From contig CAWBXR010000001.1 of the NCBI GenBank assembly GCA_963792815.1, positions 248,001 through 312,000 on the forward strand: a stretch of 64,000 nt of DNA, in the 5' to 3' direction. The notes below the pieces were generated by a model. That model did not search any database and was not told where the DNA came from. It saw nothing but the letters and a program-made list of their open reading frames with translations. Position 1 is the first letter of the stretch; each line of letters starts with the position of its first letter. Made by a program: the position numbers and the translations under genes. This DNA comes from JARRPM01 sp963792815 (GTDB lineage Bacteria > Pseudomonadota > Gammaproteobacteria > Pseudomonadales > Halieaceae). Positions 45,447 through 54,379 of the stretch are shown one piece after another.

Positions 45447-46532
45447 ATGACCCAGTGCACCGAATTGTGGGTAGACCGCAGCGACTACAGGAATACCCGG
45501 ATTGTAAACGGCGAGCTGCCGACACCAGGGGAGGGGGAGGTGCTGGTGGCTATCGATCGCTTCGGCCTCACCTCGAACAACGTCAGCTATGCCGTCTCGG
45601 GAGACATGATCGGCTACTGGGGTTACTACCCGGCAGAGGGCAACTGGGGCAAGGTGCCGGTGTGGGGTTGCGCCAATGTGGTCGCATCCAATTGCGCCGA
45701 GGTGCCTGTGGGTGAGCGGCTCTGGGGTTTTTTCCCCATGGCGAGCCACGCGGTATTGCGTCCGGGCAAGATTCGCGACGACCAGTTTCTGGATGTCGCC
45801 GGACATCGCGCGGCCCTGCCGGCGCTGTACAACGGCTACCGGCGCACCCGGGCTGAACCGGAATTCCTGCAGGCCATGGAAGTAGAGCGCTGCCTGCTGT
45901 TTCCCCTGTTCGCCACCTCCTGGTTGATTTATGACTACCTGGTGGACAATGACTTTTTCGGCGCAAAGCAGGTATTGATCGGCTCGGTGTCCTCCAAAAC
46001 CGGCTTTGGCCTGGCCCAGATGTTGCACCGCGATCCCGGTGCCACCCAGCGCATCATCGGTCTGACCTCAGCCGGCAATGTGGCCTTTGTCGAGCGGCTG
46101 GGCTGTTGCGATGAGGTGGTGGTGTACGGCCAGGAGGCGAGTATCGACGCTACCGTCCCTGGCGCCTATGTGGATATGTCGGGTGATGCCGGCCTGACCG
46201 CCACGCTCCATAAGCTGTTGGGTGACAATATGGTGGAAAGCGCCATGGTGGGCGCCACCCACTGGGAGCAGCGCGGTGACACCGGCACCCTGCCGGGGGC
46301 AAAGCCCACCTTCTTTTTCGCACCGGCACAGATTGCCAAGCGCGACGCCGAGTGGGGCCCGGGCGTGGCGATGATGAAAGCGATGACCGCCAGCGCGGAG
46401 GTCGCGAAAATAGCCGGGGAAGAGTTACAGGTGGAGTGGATACGGGATGCACAGGCCCTGGCGTCGGTGTGGAATGAGCTGCTGGATAACAGGGTGTCGC
46501 CGAACCGGGGCCTCATGGTATCCCTGCTTTGA
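45447..46532 (+). CDS. DUF2855 family protein (MDR-like)
   Basis: A 361-residue protein of the DUF2855 family, whose fold resembles the medium-chain dehydrogenase/reductase and quinone-reductase group. It begins with a GroES-like segment (VLVAIDRFGLTSNNVSYAVS) and has QVLIGSVSSKTGFGLAQML, in the place of the Rossmann glycine motif. An AGGAGGAAGG site precedes ATG 45447. The real substrate is unknown. In other genomes I recall this family near lipid-catabolic genes, but cannot test it here. Confidence 0.85.
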   Translation: MTQCTELWVDRSDYRNTRIVNGELPTPGEGEVLVAIDRFGLTSNNVSYAVSGDMIGYWGYYPAEGNWGKVPVWGCANVVASNCAEVPVGERLWGFFPMASHAVLRPGKIRDDQFLDVAGHRAALPALYNGYRRTRAEPEFLQAMEVERCLLFPLFATSWLIYDYLVDNDFFGAKQVLIGSVSSKTGFGLAQMLHRDPGATQRIIGLTSAGNVAFVERLGCCDEVVVYGQEASIDATVPGAYVDMSGDAGLTATLHKLLGDNMVESAMVGATHWEQRGDTGTLPGAKPTFFFAPAQIAKRDAEWGPGVAMMKAMTASAEVAKIAGEELQVEWIRDAQALASVWNELLDNRVSPNRGLMVSLL

Positions 46533-46592
46533 GTGTCGCCGCCCCGGATATTACCGGGCAGTGATGGATGATCGAGGGCTACTGAGGCCAGA

Positions 46593-48269
46593 ATGAAGAA
46601 ACTGCTTGTTGTATTGCTTGTACTGGGTATTGGCGCTTATATCGGCTGGCAGAACAGGGTCAACCTGTTGGTCTGGGGAATACCCGTGGTAAGCGCGGTG
46701 ATGCAACCCATCGGGCCGAATATTCCGGTGGAGTGGCCCGCGGGCCCGGCCACCGCCAGCCAGCCGCCGGATCAGCGCCCCCCCAATATCGTCTTCATCC
46801 TGGCCGACGACATGGGTTTTAACGATATCTCCCTGTATAACGGTGGCGCCGCCGACGGCACCGTGATGACGCCCCATATCGACGCCATAGCCCGACAGGG
46901 TGTGCTGTTCGAGGACGGCTACGCCGCCAATGCCGTCTGCGCGCCGTCCCGGGCATCCCTGATGACCGGGCGCTACTCAACCCGTTTTGGCTTTGAATTT
47001 ACCCCCTTCATGAACGTCGGCACCACGATCTTCCAGTGGATGGCTGATCTTGATCCGCCGCCGCTGCCGATTTTTATCGACCACGCAACGGCGAAGACCC
47101 TGCCGCCATTCCAGGACCTGGGCATGCCGGCCTCGGAGATCACCATTGCCGAGGTGTTGAAGCCCCGGGGCTACTACAGCGCGCACATCGGCAAGTGGCA
47201 CCTGGGCTCCCTCGAGGGCATGCGCCCTGAGGACCAGGGTTTTGACGACAGCCTGAATATGGCTGGCACCCTGTACCTGCCGGAGAACGATCCGGAGGTG
47301 GTGAATGCCAAGCAGGAAAACGAGGGCATCGACCGGATGGTCTGGGCCACCGCCCGCTACGCGGCCCGGTTCAACAGCGGCGAGCGCTTCGAGCCGGACG
47401 GCTACCTGACGGACTACTACACCGACGAAGCGATAAAGGTGATAGAGGCCAACCGCAACCGTCCCTTCTTCCTGTACCTGGCTCACTGGGCGATTCACAA
47501 TCCGCTGCAGGCGTCCCGGCAGGACTACGACGCATTCCCGCATATCGAGGACCACGCCCTGCGGGTCTACGCGGGCATGATCCGCGCCCTGGACCGCAGC
47601 GTCGGTCGCATCGTCAAGGCGCTTGAGGACAACGGCCTGAGCGAAAACACCCTGATCGTATTTACCAGCGATAACGGCGGCGCGGGCTATATTGGCCTGC
47701 CGGATATCAACAAGCCCTATCGCGGCTGGAAGCTCAACCACTTTGAGGGCGGCATCCATGTGCCCTTCATGGCCAAATGGCCAAATCGCATAGAGCCGGG
47801 TTCGGTGGTGTCAGACCCGGTTCACCACTTCGACCTGTTCCAGACTTTCGCCGCCGCGGCGAACGCCCGGGTGCCGACGGACCGGATGCTGGACGGTGTC
47901 GACCTGCTGCCCTTTGTGCGTGGCGAGGCCAGCGGTGTCCCCCACCGGACCCTGTTCTGGCGCGAGGGTTACCAACAGAGCGTGCTCAGTGACGGCTGGA
48001 AGCTGATTCGCTCTGACCAGCCCGACAAGCCCGCCGGTAGCGGCCAGAAAAAATGGTTGTTCAATCTCGCCACTGACCCCACGGAGCAGACTAACCTGGC
48101 CACGCAAATGCCGGACAAGGTAGCGGCCCTGGAGGCACTGCTGGCGGAGCACAATGCGCAACAGGTCGAGTCCATGTGGCCCAGCGTGATCCAGAGCCCG
48201 CAACGCATCGACAGGCCCGGCGGTGTGCCCTTTGTGGAGGGCGAGGAATATATTTACTGGCCAAATTGA
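46593..48269 (+). CDS. type I sulfatase (arylsulfatase-like)
   Basis: A 558-residue sulfatase. The formylglycine signature CAPSRASLMTGRY (modified Cys) lies near residue 111 and metal ligands are in ILADDMGFNDIS and FTSDNGGAGYIG. The N-terminus has one hydrophobic helix (LLVVLLVLGIGAYIGW), so it is probably membrane-anchored or exported to the periplasm. An anaerobic or FGE-type maturase would be needed; none is in the window. Substrate (sulfated polysaccharide, steroid or aryl ester) unknown. Confidence 0.92.
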   Translation: MKKLLVVLLVLGIGAYIGWQNRVNLLVWGIPVVSAVMQPIGPNIPVEWPAGPATASQPPDQRPPNIVFILADDMGFNDISLYNGGAADGTVMTPHIDAIARQGVLFEDGYAANAVCAPSRASLMTGRYSTRFGFEFTPFMNVGTTIFQWMADLDPPPLPIFIDHATAKTLPPFQDLGMPASEITIAEVLKPRGYYSAHIGKWHLGSLEGMRPEDQGFDDSLNMAGTLYLPENDPEVVNAKQENEGIDRMVWATARYAARFNSGERFEPDGYLTDYYTDEAIKVIEANRNRPFFLYLAHWAIHNPLQASRQDYDAFPHIEDHALRVYAGMIRALDRSVGRIVKALEDNGLSENTLIVFTSDNGGAGYIGLPDINKPYRGWKLNHFEGGIHVPFMAKWPNRIEPGSVVSDPVHHFDLFQTFAAAANARVPTDRMLDGVDLLPFVRGEASGVPHRTLFWREGYQQSVLSDGWKLIRSDQPDKPAGSGQKKWLFNLATDPTEQTNLATQMPDKVAALEALLAEHNAQQVESMWPSVIQSPQRIDRPGGVPFVEGEEYIYWPN

Positions 48270-48356
48270 GGCGGGAGAGGGAATATCGGGTGACGGAGCC
48301 AGTCTACGATCCGAAATACTATCGCCGGTAGCGAGTACCGCAGCGGGGGCAGGGCC

Positions 48357-49022
48357 GTGCGTCCCCGGGACGCGGCTACCCTGATAGTGGTGCGCAATGA
48401 CGGCAACCAGCCGCGGATACTGATGGGCCAGCGCGCTGCCGGGCACAAGTTCATGCCCAACAAATTTGTATTTCCCGGTGGCAAGGTGGACGCCGGTGAC
48501 CACCGGCTGCGTCCCCCCCACGACCTGCACCCCGCGGTGATGGCCCGACTCACGCGCGACTGTAGCGAAACCCGGGCGAGGGCCCTGGCGATGGCGGCGA
48601 TCCGTGAGACCTACGAAGAGACCGGACTGGTCCTGGGCGAGCCCCACACCCCGACACTGAAAACCCGGTCGCCCCACTGGCGCGACTTCCTGAAATATGA
48701 CGTCAATCCTCGGCTCGACAGCCTGCACCTGGTAGCCCGGGCCATCACACCGCCCTATCGCAACCGCCGTTACGACGCGCGTTTCTTCATGGCGGATGCC
48801 GATCTCATCCAGGGTGACGTACACGAGGCGCCCCAGGGTTCGGGCGAATTGCTGCGCCTGCACTGGGTTTCCCTGCAGGATGCCCAGGAACTGGCACTGC
48901 CCAGCATTACCCGCATGGTGCTGGCAGAGGTCGAGCGGCGGCTCGAGCGCGGGCACGAGCCCGCGGAACCCGGGCCTTTCGTCTATTTCCGGCGAGGAAA
49001 AACCGTCGTCGACCAGATCTAG
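48357..49022 (+). CDS. NUDIX hydrolase
   Basis: A 221-residue Nudix protein. The box is split: GGKVDAGD, then about 30 residues (through RARALAMA), then AAIRETYEETGLVLG with the catalytic REtyEEtG. Such a long insertion in the Nudix box is seen in the NUDT19-like branch, which acts on CoA derivatives; this is an inference. It starts at GTG 48357. Neighbouring sulfatase and haloalkane dehalogenase are on the same strand. Confidence 0.88.
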   Translation: MRPRDAATLIVVRNDGNQPRILMGQRAAGHKFMPNKFVFPGGKVDAGDHRLRPPHDLHPAVMARLTRDCSETRARALAMAAIRETYEETGLVLGEPHTPTLKTRSPHWRDFLKYDVNPRLDSLHLVARAITPPYRNRRYDARFFMADADLIQGDVHEAPQGSGELLRLHWVSLQDAQELALPSITRMVLAEVERRLERGHEPAEPGPFVYFRRGKTVVDQI

Positions 49023-49054
49023 CATCGCCACACATAACAACGGGAGGAGAACAG

Positions 49055-49941
49055 ATGATTTCCGCCAGGATGCCCTACCAAAAACAGTACCAGGATGTGG
49101 ACGGCAAAAAAATTGCCTATGTCGAGTCGGGGGAGGGTGAGCCTATCGTGCTGTTGCACGGCAACCCCACCTCCTCGTACCTGTGGCGCAACGTGATACC
49201 CGAGTTGGAGGGCCGGGGCAGGGTAATCGCCCCGGACCTTATCGGCCAGGGCGACTCGGAGAAACTGCCGGCCAGTGACGGCCCCGGGCGCTACGGTTTT
49301 CTCACTGCCTACCACTATCTCGAGGGCTTGCTGACGGCCATCGGCGCCGACCGCAATGTCACCCTGGTCATCCATGACTGGGGCAGCGCGCTCGGGTTCT
49401 ACTGGGCGCAGCAGCACCCGGATGCAGTGCGCGGTATCGCTTACATGGAAGGGATTGTCTGCCCCGTGACCTGGGAGGACTGGCCCGAGGCGGCGCGTGG
49501 AATCTTCCAGGGCTTCAGGTCGCCCAAGGGAGAAGACCTGGTACTGGAACGCAATATCTTCGTCGAGTCCGTGCTGCCCGGTTCCGTGATCCGCAAGCTG
49601 GGCGAGGAGGAAATGCAGCACTACCGGGCCCCGTTTTCGACGCCGGAGGACCGCCAGCCCACACTTAACTGGCCGCGCGAGATTACCCATCGACGGCGAA
49701 CCCCCCGAAGTGGTGGAACTCGTTGCCGGCTATGGCCACTGGCTTGCAGGCAATGCCGATCTGCCCAAACTGTTTATCAATGCGGACCCCGGGTTCCATC
49801 CTGACCGGCAGGCCCCGTGAGTTTTGCCGCGGCTGGCCCAACCAGACCGAGGTCACGGTGAAGGGCAATCACTTTGTCCAGGAGGACTCCCCCCGGGAGA
49901 TCGGCCAGGCTGTCGCGCAATGGATGGACACCCTGGGCTGA
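49055..49941 (+). pseudogene. dhaA: haloalkane dehalogenase (HLD-II type), two frameshifts
   Basis: An alpha/beta-hydrolase that replaces a halogen with hydroxyl. Frame 1 has HGNPTSSYLWRNV (halide-binding Asn), VIHDWGSALGFYWAQQ (nucleophile Asp and halide Trp) and YMEGIV (acid Glu of the HLD-II type). After WPREI (49685) one extra base moves reading to a second frame (PIDGEPPEVVELV, LPKLFINADPG), and at 49794 another extra base moves it to a third frame (ILTGRPREFCRGWPNQTEV, GNHFVQEDS with catalytic His). Stitched, it has 294 residues, like LinB/DhaA. As sequenced it could not make the catalytic His. Confidence 0.9.
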
Positions 49942-50079
49942 ACAGCTGGCATTGAATTACCGGCGTGCTTCAGTTAACGCTATTGCGAATTTACGCAAGA
50001 ATGCAGGGCGGAATTGCGCTGTTTCAGAATGCGCATTGACGAAAAAAATCAAATCAAATTCACATCAAAGGAGAAGAAC

Positions 50080-50394
50080 ATGGCCGATATACCCGTCTAC
50101 ATGGTGGTAAACCTGGTAGTCACCGACGCCGATAAGTACCGCAACTATGAAAAAGGGTTCTTCGGTATCCTGAAAAGATACGGCGGCGAATTCATCACCT
50201 TCGACGACAATCCGGTCACGCTGGAAGGCGACGCGCCCCGTGCGGGGCGGATGATTATTTTCCGCTTTCCCTCTGAACAGGCGGCGCAGGACTGGTATGC
50301 GGACCCGGAGTACCAGGCCCTGTCCGAACACCGCAGGGCGGGAACAAAGCTGGAGTTCCTGACCATCGTGCACGGTATTCCCCCGCGCGGATGA
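50080..50394 (+). CDS. DUF1330 protein
   Basis: A 104-residue protein of the DUF1330 family (ferredoxin-like fold, dimeric alpha+beta barrel kin). Key segments are MVVNLVVTDADKYRNYEKGF, RMIIFRFPSEQAAQDWYADP and EYQALSEHRRAGT. Function is unknown; similar folds act as monooxygenases or decarboxylases. An AAAGGAGAAG site precedes the ATG. A second DUF1330-like gene lies at 51309. Confidence 0.88.
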   Translation: MADIPVYMVVNLVVTDADKYRNYEKGFFGILKRYGGEFITFDDNPVTLEGDAPRAGRMIIFRFPSEQAAQDWYADPEYQALSEHRRAGTKLEFLTIVHGIPPRG

Positions 50395-50430
50395 GCTATC
50401 GCTGAGCCGACCAGCCCTTGCGCGAGGCGC

Positions 50431-51213
50431 CTAGGATACCAGCGTCGTGCCGCCATCCACCACGATGACCTGTCCGGTGACGAAGGCGCCGGCAGCGCTG
50501 CACAGCATGATCGCAACCCCGGCGATATCGTTTTCCTCGCCCCACCGGTGTAGCGGTATCATTTCGATTTCGGCATCGTAGGCCGCCTTGTCCTTGCTGG
50601 CGTACTCGGTCAATTTGGAGAAGAAGCGGCCTGGCGCGATTGCGTTTACCCTGATGTGTTCTTCTGCCAGGTCCTTTGCCAGGTTGCGGGTCAGCTGGTG
50701 TATCGCCGCCTTGCTCGGGCCATAGCTGTAATTCAGTAAACCGTCGCCGATAATGCCCGCGATCGAGCCGATATTGACCACGCTGGCGGTATTGTCGGCG
50801 CTGCCTGCCTCGCGCAGCAGCGGCAGCATGGCCTGGGTCAGGAAAAACGGGGTCTTTACGTTGAGGTCCATCACCTTGTCCCAGCCTTTCTCCGGGAAGG
50901 TGTCGAGTTCAGCGCCCCAGCCGGTGCCGGCATTGTTGACCAGCACGTGAATAGCCGGTTCGCGCCGCGACAGTTCCGCGACCAGCGCTTTCATTTCCTC
51001 CATCGAGCTCAGGTTGCCGGGCAGCGCGATGCACTCACCGTACTGCGCCAGGTGCTCGGCGGTAGCCTGGCAGTCTTCGGCATTGCGGGCGGTAATATAC
51101 ACGCGGCTGGCACCCGCCTGCAGAAAGCCCTTGGCCATGAACTCGCCGAGTCCCCGGGAGCCGCCGGTAACAACACAGATCTTGCCTTGCATGGAAAACA
51201 GGTGTTCTAACAT
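50431..51213 (-). CDS. SDR-family oxidoreductase
   Basis: A 260-residue classical short-chain dehydrogenase. The dinucleotide motif VTGGSRGLGEFMAKG is near residue 15, NNAGTGWG near residue 90, and the active Ser and YSYGPSK near residue 160. The C-terminal GQVIVVDGGTTLVS is standard. It likely acts as an NAD(P)H-dependent ketone/alcohol reductase; the specific substrate is unknown. GGAGGG precedes the ATG, and it is divergent from the DUF1330-like gene at 51309. Confidence 0.93.
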   Translation of the reverse strand: MLEHLFSMQGKICVVTGGSRGLGEFMAKGFLQAGASRVYITARNAEDCQATAEHLAQYGECIALPGNLSSMEEMKALVAELSRREPAIHVLVNNAGTGWGAELDTFPEKGWDKVMDLNVKTPFFLTQAMLPLLREAGSADNTASVVNIGSIAGIIGDGLLNYSYGPSKAAIHQLTRNLAKDLAEEHIRVNAIAPGRFFSKLTEYASKDKAAYDAEIEMIPLHRWGEENDIAGVAIMLCSAAGAFVTGQVIVVDGGTTLVS

Positions 51214-51308
51214 CGGTTTTAACCCTCCGGTCTCAGTCAGTTCATTCGATTATAGGCGCTCGGCATGTAAACTGCGCAGCGGACTATCAAGCAATACGGG
51301 GGGTAAGC

Positions 51309-51714
51309 ATGTATTTCATTGAACCTGGTCCAGGTGCACTCGAGGCATTTACGGCGCAGTTCCCGGCGGATAAGGCGGTAGTGATGCTCAACCTGCTGAG
51401 GTTCAGGGACCAGGCGCAATACCAGGCGGGGGACAAGGCGCAAGCCTGTACCGGTTTCGAGGCCTTTATGCGCTATGGCGCCGGGGTCACCCCACTGATC
51501 AGCGCCGCCGGTGGTGAGCAGGTCTGGCAGGGGCGCCAGGCGGTCGATGTTGATCGGTCCCCAGGACAAGGACTGGCACCTGGTGGTGCTGGTGCGCTAC
51601 CCGAGCGCGCAGGCGTTTGTCGAGATGGTGGCATCGGATGAATACCGGGCCGTGGTCATGCATCGCAGCGCCGCGCTGGCAGACTCCCGGCTGATCGCCA
51701 TGGAAGAGTTGTGA
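51309..51714 (+). pseudogene. DUF1330-like protein, frameshifted
   Basis: Frame 1 gives YFIEPGPGALEAFTAQFPAD, AVVMLNLLRFRDQAQY and FMRYGAGVTPLI, then degrades after GRQAVDV near 51552. The +1 frame continues with IGPQDKDWHLVVLVRYPSAQ, AFVEMVASDEYRAVVMHRSA and a proper stop at 51714. Together they form one 134-residue DUF1330-like protein of NLLRF type. One added base at about 51552 explains it. Function unknown. Confidence 0.75.
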
Positions 51715-51736
51715 GCGCGCCGGGGGCGGCTGACGG

Positions 51737-52951
51737 TTAGCCCCGCAGTCGCTCCAGGAAGCGGCTGAAGCGCCCGATTGCCTCTATCAACTGGTCCCTG
51801 TCCGGCAGGAATACGATTCGGAAGTGTTGTTTGTCTGCCCAGTTGAAGGCGGTCCCCTGGACCAGCAGCATATGCTCCTCCTTGAGCAGCTGGAGCACCA
51901 TTTGCTGGTCGTCCGCTATGGGATACATATCCGGGTCCAGCCGCGGGAACAGGTACATCGCCGCCCGGGGCTTGACGCAGCTGACCCCGGGTATGGCGGT
52001 AATCAGCTGGTAGGCCAGGTCGCGCTGCTCCTTCAGTCTTCCGCCGGGTAAGATAAGGTCGTTGATGCTCTGGTAGCCGCCCAGCGCGGTCTGCACGGCC
52101 AGCATGGCCGGTACATTGGCGCACAGGCGCATTGAGGCGAGCATCTCCAGCCCTTCGATATAACTTCTGGCGCGCGCCTTCGCGCCGCTGAGCATCATCC
52201 AGCCGGAGCGAAAGCCGGCCATACGGTAGGTCTTGGACAGGCCGTTGAAGGTGACGCAAAGCACATCGCTTGCCAGCGCGGCCAGGGGCGTATGCTGCGC
52301 GTCGTCGTACAGGATACGGTCATAGATTTCATCGGCGAAGATGACCAGCTCATGGCGCCGGGCGAGATCGACAATTTGTTCCAGTGTCTCCCGGCTGTAA
52401 ACCGCCCCGGTGGGGTTGTTGGGGTTGATCACCACGATGCCGCGGGTGCTGGCCGTGATCCTGGACTCGATGTCCTGGAGATCCGGTTGCCAGTCATTGG
52501 CCTCGTCGCAACGGTAATGCACCGGCCTGCCGCCGCTGAGGGACACCGCCGCGGTCCACAGGGGGTAGTCGGGGGAGGGTATGAGCAGCTCGTCGCCGGT
52601 GTTGAGCAGCGCCTGCATGGCCATCACGATCAGTTCGCTGACGCCGTTGCCGAGGATGATATCTTCCACGTCGACGTCCCGGACACCCTCCACCTGGTAG
52701 CGCTGCATGATGGCCTTGCGCGCGGCAAAGAGGCCCTTGGAGTGGCAGTATCCCTGGGCCTCCCGCAGGTTGTGGATGACGTCGCGATAAATCTCGTCCG
52801 GGGCATCGAAGCCGAAGGCGCCGGGGTTGCCGATATTCAGCTTGATGATCTTGTGGCCCTCGTCCTCCAGGCGGTTGGCGTGGTCCAGCACCGGACCGCG
52901 GATGTCATAGAGTACGCCGTGCAGTTTCTGGGACTTCATCAGGTCGGTCAT
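51737..52951 (-). CDS. alaA: alanine aminotransferase AlaA
   Basis: A 404-residue PLP aminotransferase of fold type I, almost colinear with E. coli AlaA (405 aa): YDIRGPVLDHANRLEDEGHK, LNIGNPGAFGFDAPDEI, NPNNPTGAVYSRETLEQIVD, the PLP lysine in TFNGLSKTYRMAGFRSGWM, and SCVKPRAAMYLFPRLDP. It makes alanine from pyruvate and glutamate. It is alone on the minus strand among accessory genes. GGAGGC precedes the ATG. Confidence 0.95.
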   Translation of the reverse strand: MTDLMKSQKLHGVLYDIRGPVLDHANRLEDEGHKIIKLNIGNPGAFGFDAPDEIYRDVIHNLREAQGYCHSKGLFAARKAIMQRYQVEGVRDVDVEDIILGNGVSELIVMAMQALLNTGDELLIPSPDYPLWTAAVSLSGGRPVHYRCDEANDWQPDLQDIESRITASTRGIVVINPNNPTGAVYSRETLEQIVDLARRHELVIFADEIYDRILYDDAQHTPLAALASDVLCVTFNGLSKTYRMAGFRSGWMMLSGAKARARSYIEGLEMLASMRLCANVPAMLAVQTALGGYQSINDLILPGGRLKEQRDLAYQLITAIPGVSCVKPRAAMYLFPRLDPDMYPIADDQQMVLQLLKEEHMLLVQGTAFNWADKQHFRIVFLPDRDQLIEAIGRFSRFLERLRG

Positions 52952-53107
52952 CGCTGGATCTGCCTCCGGGCAGTCGAATCAGAGGGCGCTATTGTAGCCA
53001 AACGCCGTGGAAACACTATGGTTCCCGGGCCGCGTTGCAAAATTACCAGTGCCGGCCTGGCTGGCAAAATGGAAAATTATGTAGCCTGGTTGCAAGCGCG
53101 TCGCCGG

Positions 53108-53127
53108 CCGGTATGACAAAATACCGG
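53108..53127 (+). promoter_or_regulatory. hairpin just upstream of DUF1214 gene
   Basis: CCGGTAT and ATACCGG form a 7-bp stem with a 6-base loop (GACAAA) directly ahead of the GGAGGGAAGG ribosome-binding site. It could act as an operator or mRNA structure; the role is unproven. Confidence 0.35.
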
Positions 53128-53145
53128 TCGCTGGAGGGAAGGTCT

Positions 53146-53718
53146 GTGAGAAAACTGTTCAAGTACTTAACGATAGTGGTCCTGGGGGTCGCCCTGGGCG
53201 CTGGCAGTCTGTGGGGCACTATTCGCTATATGTCGGACTCGCAGTTTGTCATGAACGGGCCCTGGCGCACCTCCCTGGCGACGGGCTCTGCGGAGGCCGG
53301 GCCCTACCTGCGCCTTGTTATCGCCCTGGCGGGGCTGCTGGCACTCAACCGGGAAGAAGCCATCTATTTCGTCGCGGCCACGGACAGCAGCGGCGAGCTC
53401 CTGCGCGGTGCCTGTACCTACAGGGTCTCCGGTATACAGCCCCGGGCGCGGTGGTGGAGTATCACCGCCTACGGCGATGACTTTTATCTGATCCCCAATG
53501 AGCAGGGGGTGTATTCAGCGTCTCCCGCCAACCTGTCGTTGGCTGGGGAAGAACGCTTTGTCCTGGACGTGGGACCGAGTCCCACAGGGGGAAACTGGAT
53601 CCCGACCGGCGCTGCCCGGCACTTCGACCTGACCCTGCGACTCTACAACACCGGGCCGGAAGTGGCGGCGGATCCCACGGGTATCGAACTGCCGGCTATC
53701 GAAAAGGTGGGATGCTGA
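53146..53718 (+). CDS. DUF1214 domain protein (190 aa)
   Basis: N-terminal membrane or signal segment (YLTIVVLGVALGAGSLWG) followed by a DUF1214 domain with YFVAATDSSGELLRGACTYR, RWWSITAYGDDFYLIPNEQG, NWIPTGAARHFDLTLRLY. DUF1214 proteins occur beside DUF1254 proteins and may act as periplasmic partners in lipid or xenobiotic handling; function unknown. I choose GTG 53146 because of its strong ribosome-binding site; ATG 53113 is in the hairpin and would add 11 residues. It is two bases before the DUF1254 gene. Confidence 0.83.
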   Translation: MRKLFKYLTIVVLGVALGAGSLWGTIRYMSDSQFVMNGPWRTSLATGSAEAGPYLRLVIALAGLLALNREEAIYFVAATDSSGELLRGACTYRVSGIQPRARWWSITAYGDDFYLIPNEQGVYSASPANLSLAGEERFVLDVGPSPTGGNWIPTGAARHFDLTLRLYNTGPEVAADPTGIELPAIEKVGC

Positions 53719-53719
53719 T

Positions 53720-54355
53720 ATGCGCGCATTCGGCAAATATGTCGCCGCTGTCCTGGCCGTTGCCCTGGTAACCCATGTCGCGCTGTTACAGTTTGCGCCC
53801 GGCCTGATCATGCACAGGGTTATGGATGCTGTCGAGCAGCGGGTAATGTCACCGGGCGCCGCTACCGGGTCCATTGGGCAGCCATCGCCGGCAGTGCAGT
53901 ATTTCACCGACCCGCGCCAGCAAAACATAGAAGCCAGGGCGGGATGGAACGTGGCCTTGCCCTCGGCCCGCCCGGACCACAAGTCCCGCGGGATAGTGCG
54001 TCCCAGCCCCGACCTGCTCTATACCGTTTGCCTGTTCGATCTGAGCAAGGGCCCGGTTATCCTCACGGCCCCGCTACAGGACAGCTATGTATCACTGTCG
54101 GGTTTCGCGTCGAACACCGATAACTTCTTTGCCATAAATGATTCACAGGTCACTCCGGATGCGGCTGGCCGGAAGCGTTTTAACGTGGCCCTGCTCGGTA
54201 GCGTCAAGGGAAGTGCATCGATTCCGGAAGATGCCACCGTGATCCATGCGCCCACCGATCAGGGTATTGTGTTGTTTCGCAGCCTGGTGGGCGATGAAGG
54301 AACACTGGACGGGCTTTACAGGGTTCAGGCCCGCCAGCTCTGCACACCGCTGTAG
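53720..54355 (+). CDS. DUF1254 domain protein
   Basis: A 211-residue protein with an N-terminal signal/anchor (YVAAVLAVALVTHVALL) and a DUF1254 domain that includes FTDPRQQNIEARAGWNVALP, SPDLLYTVCLFDLSKGPVIL and SYVSLSGFASNTDNFFAIND. It is shorter than the DUF1254-DUF1214 fusion proteins known elsewhere (about 450 residues), so the two adjacent genes may encode the split halves. It ends six bases before a hairpin and is convergent with the LLM gene. Confidence 0.83.
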   Translation: MRAFGKYVAAVLAVALVTHVALLQFAPGLIMHRVMDAVEQRVMSPGAATGSIGQPSPAVQYFTDPRQQNIEARAGWNVALPSARPDHKSRGIVRPSPDLLYTVCLFDLSKGPVILTAPLQDSYVSLSGFASNTDNFFAINDSQVTPDAAGRKRFNVALLGSVKGSASIPEDATVIHAPTDQGIVLFRSLVGDEGTLDGLYRVQARQLCTPL

Positions 54356-54361
54356 GCGGTG

Positions 54362-54378
54362 CCACTGCGCGCCAGTGG
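54362..54378. terminator. bidirectional hairpin between DUF1254 and LLM genes
   Basis: CCACTG and CAGTGG form a 6-bp stem with a 5-base loop in the 24-base gap between convergent genes. Confidence 0.4.
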
Positions 54379-54379
54379 A

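Noticed and set aside
44388..46028. Long minus-strand frame (546 codons) opposite the LTA-synthase-like and DUF2855 genes
   Set aside because: It is a shadow of well-conserved coding sequence and has no family signature.
18265..51714. Programmed +1 frameshifting as the cause of the interrupted genes
   Set aside because: The shift sites share no slippery sequence, and the genes are unrelated, so a common programmed mechanism is unlikely.
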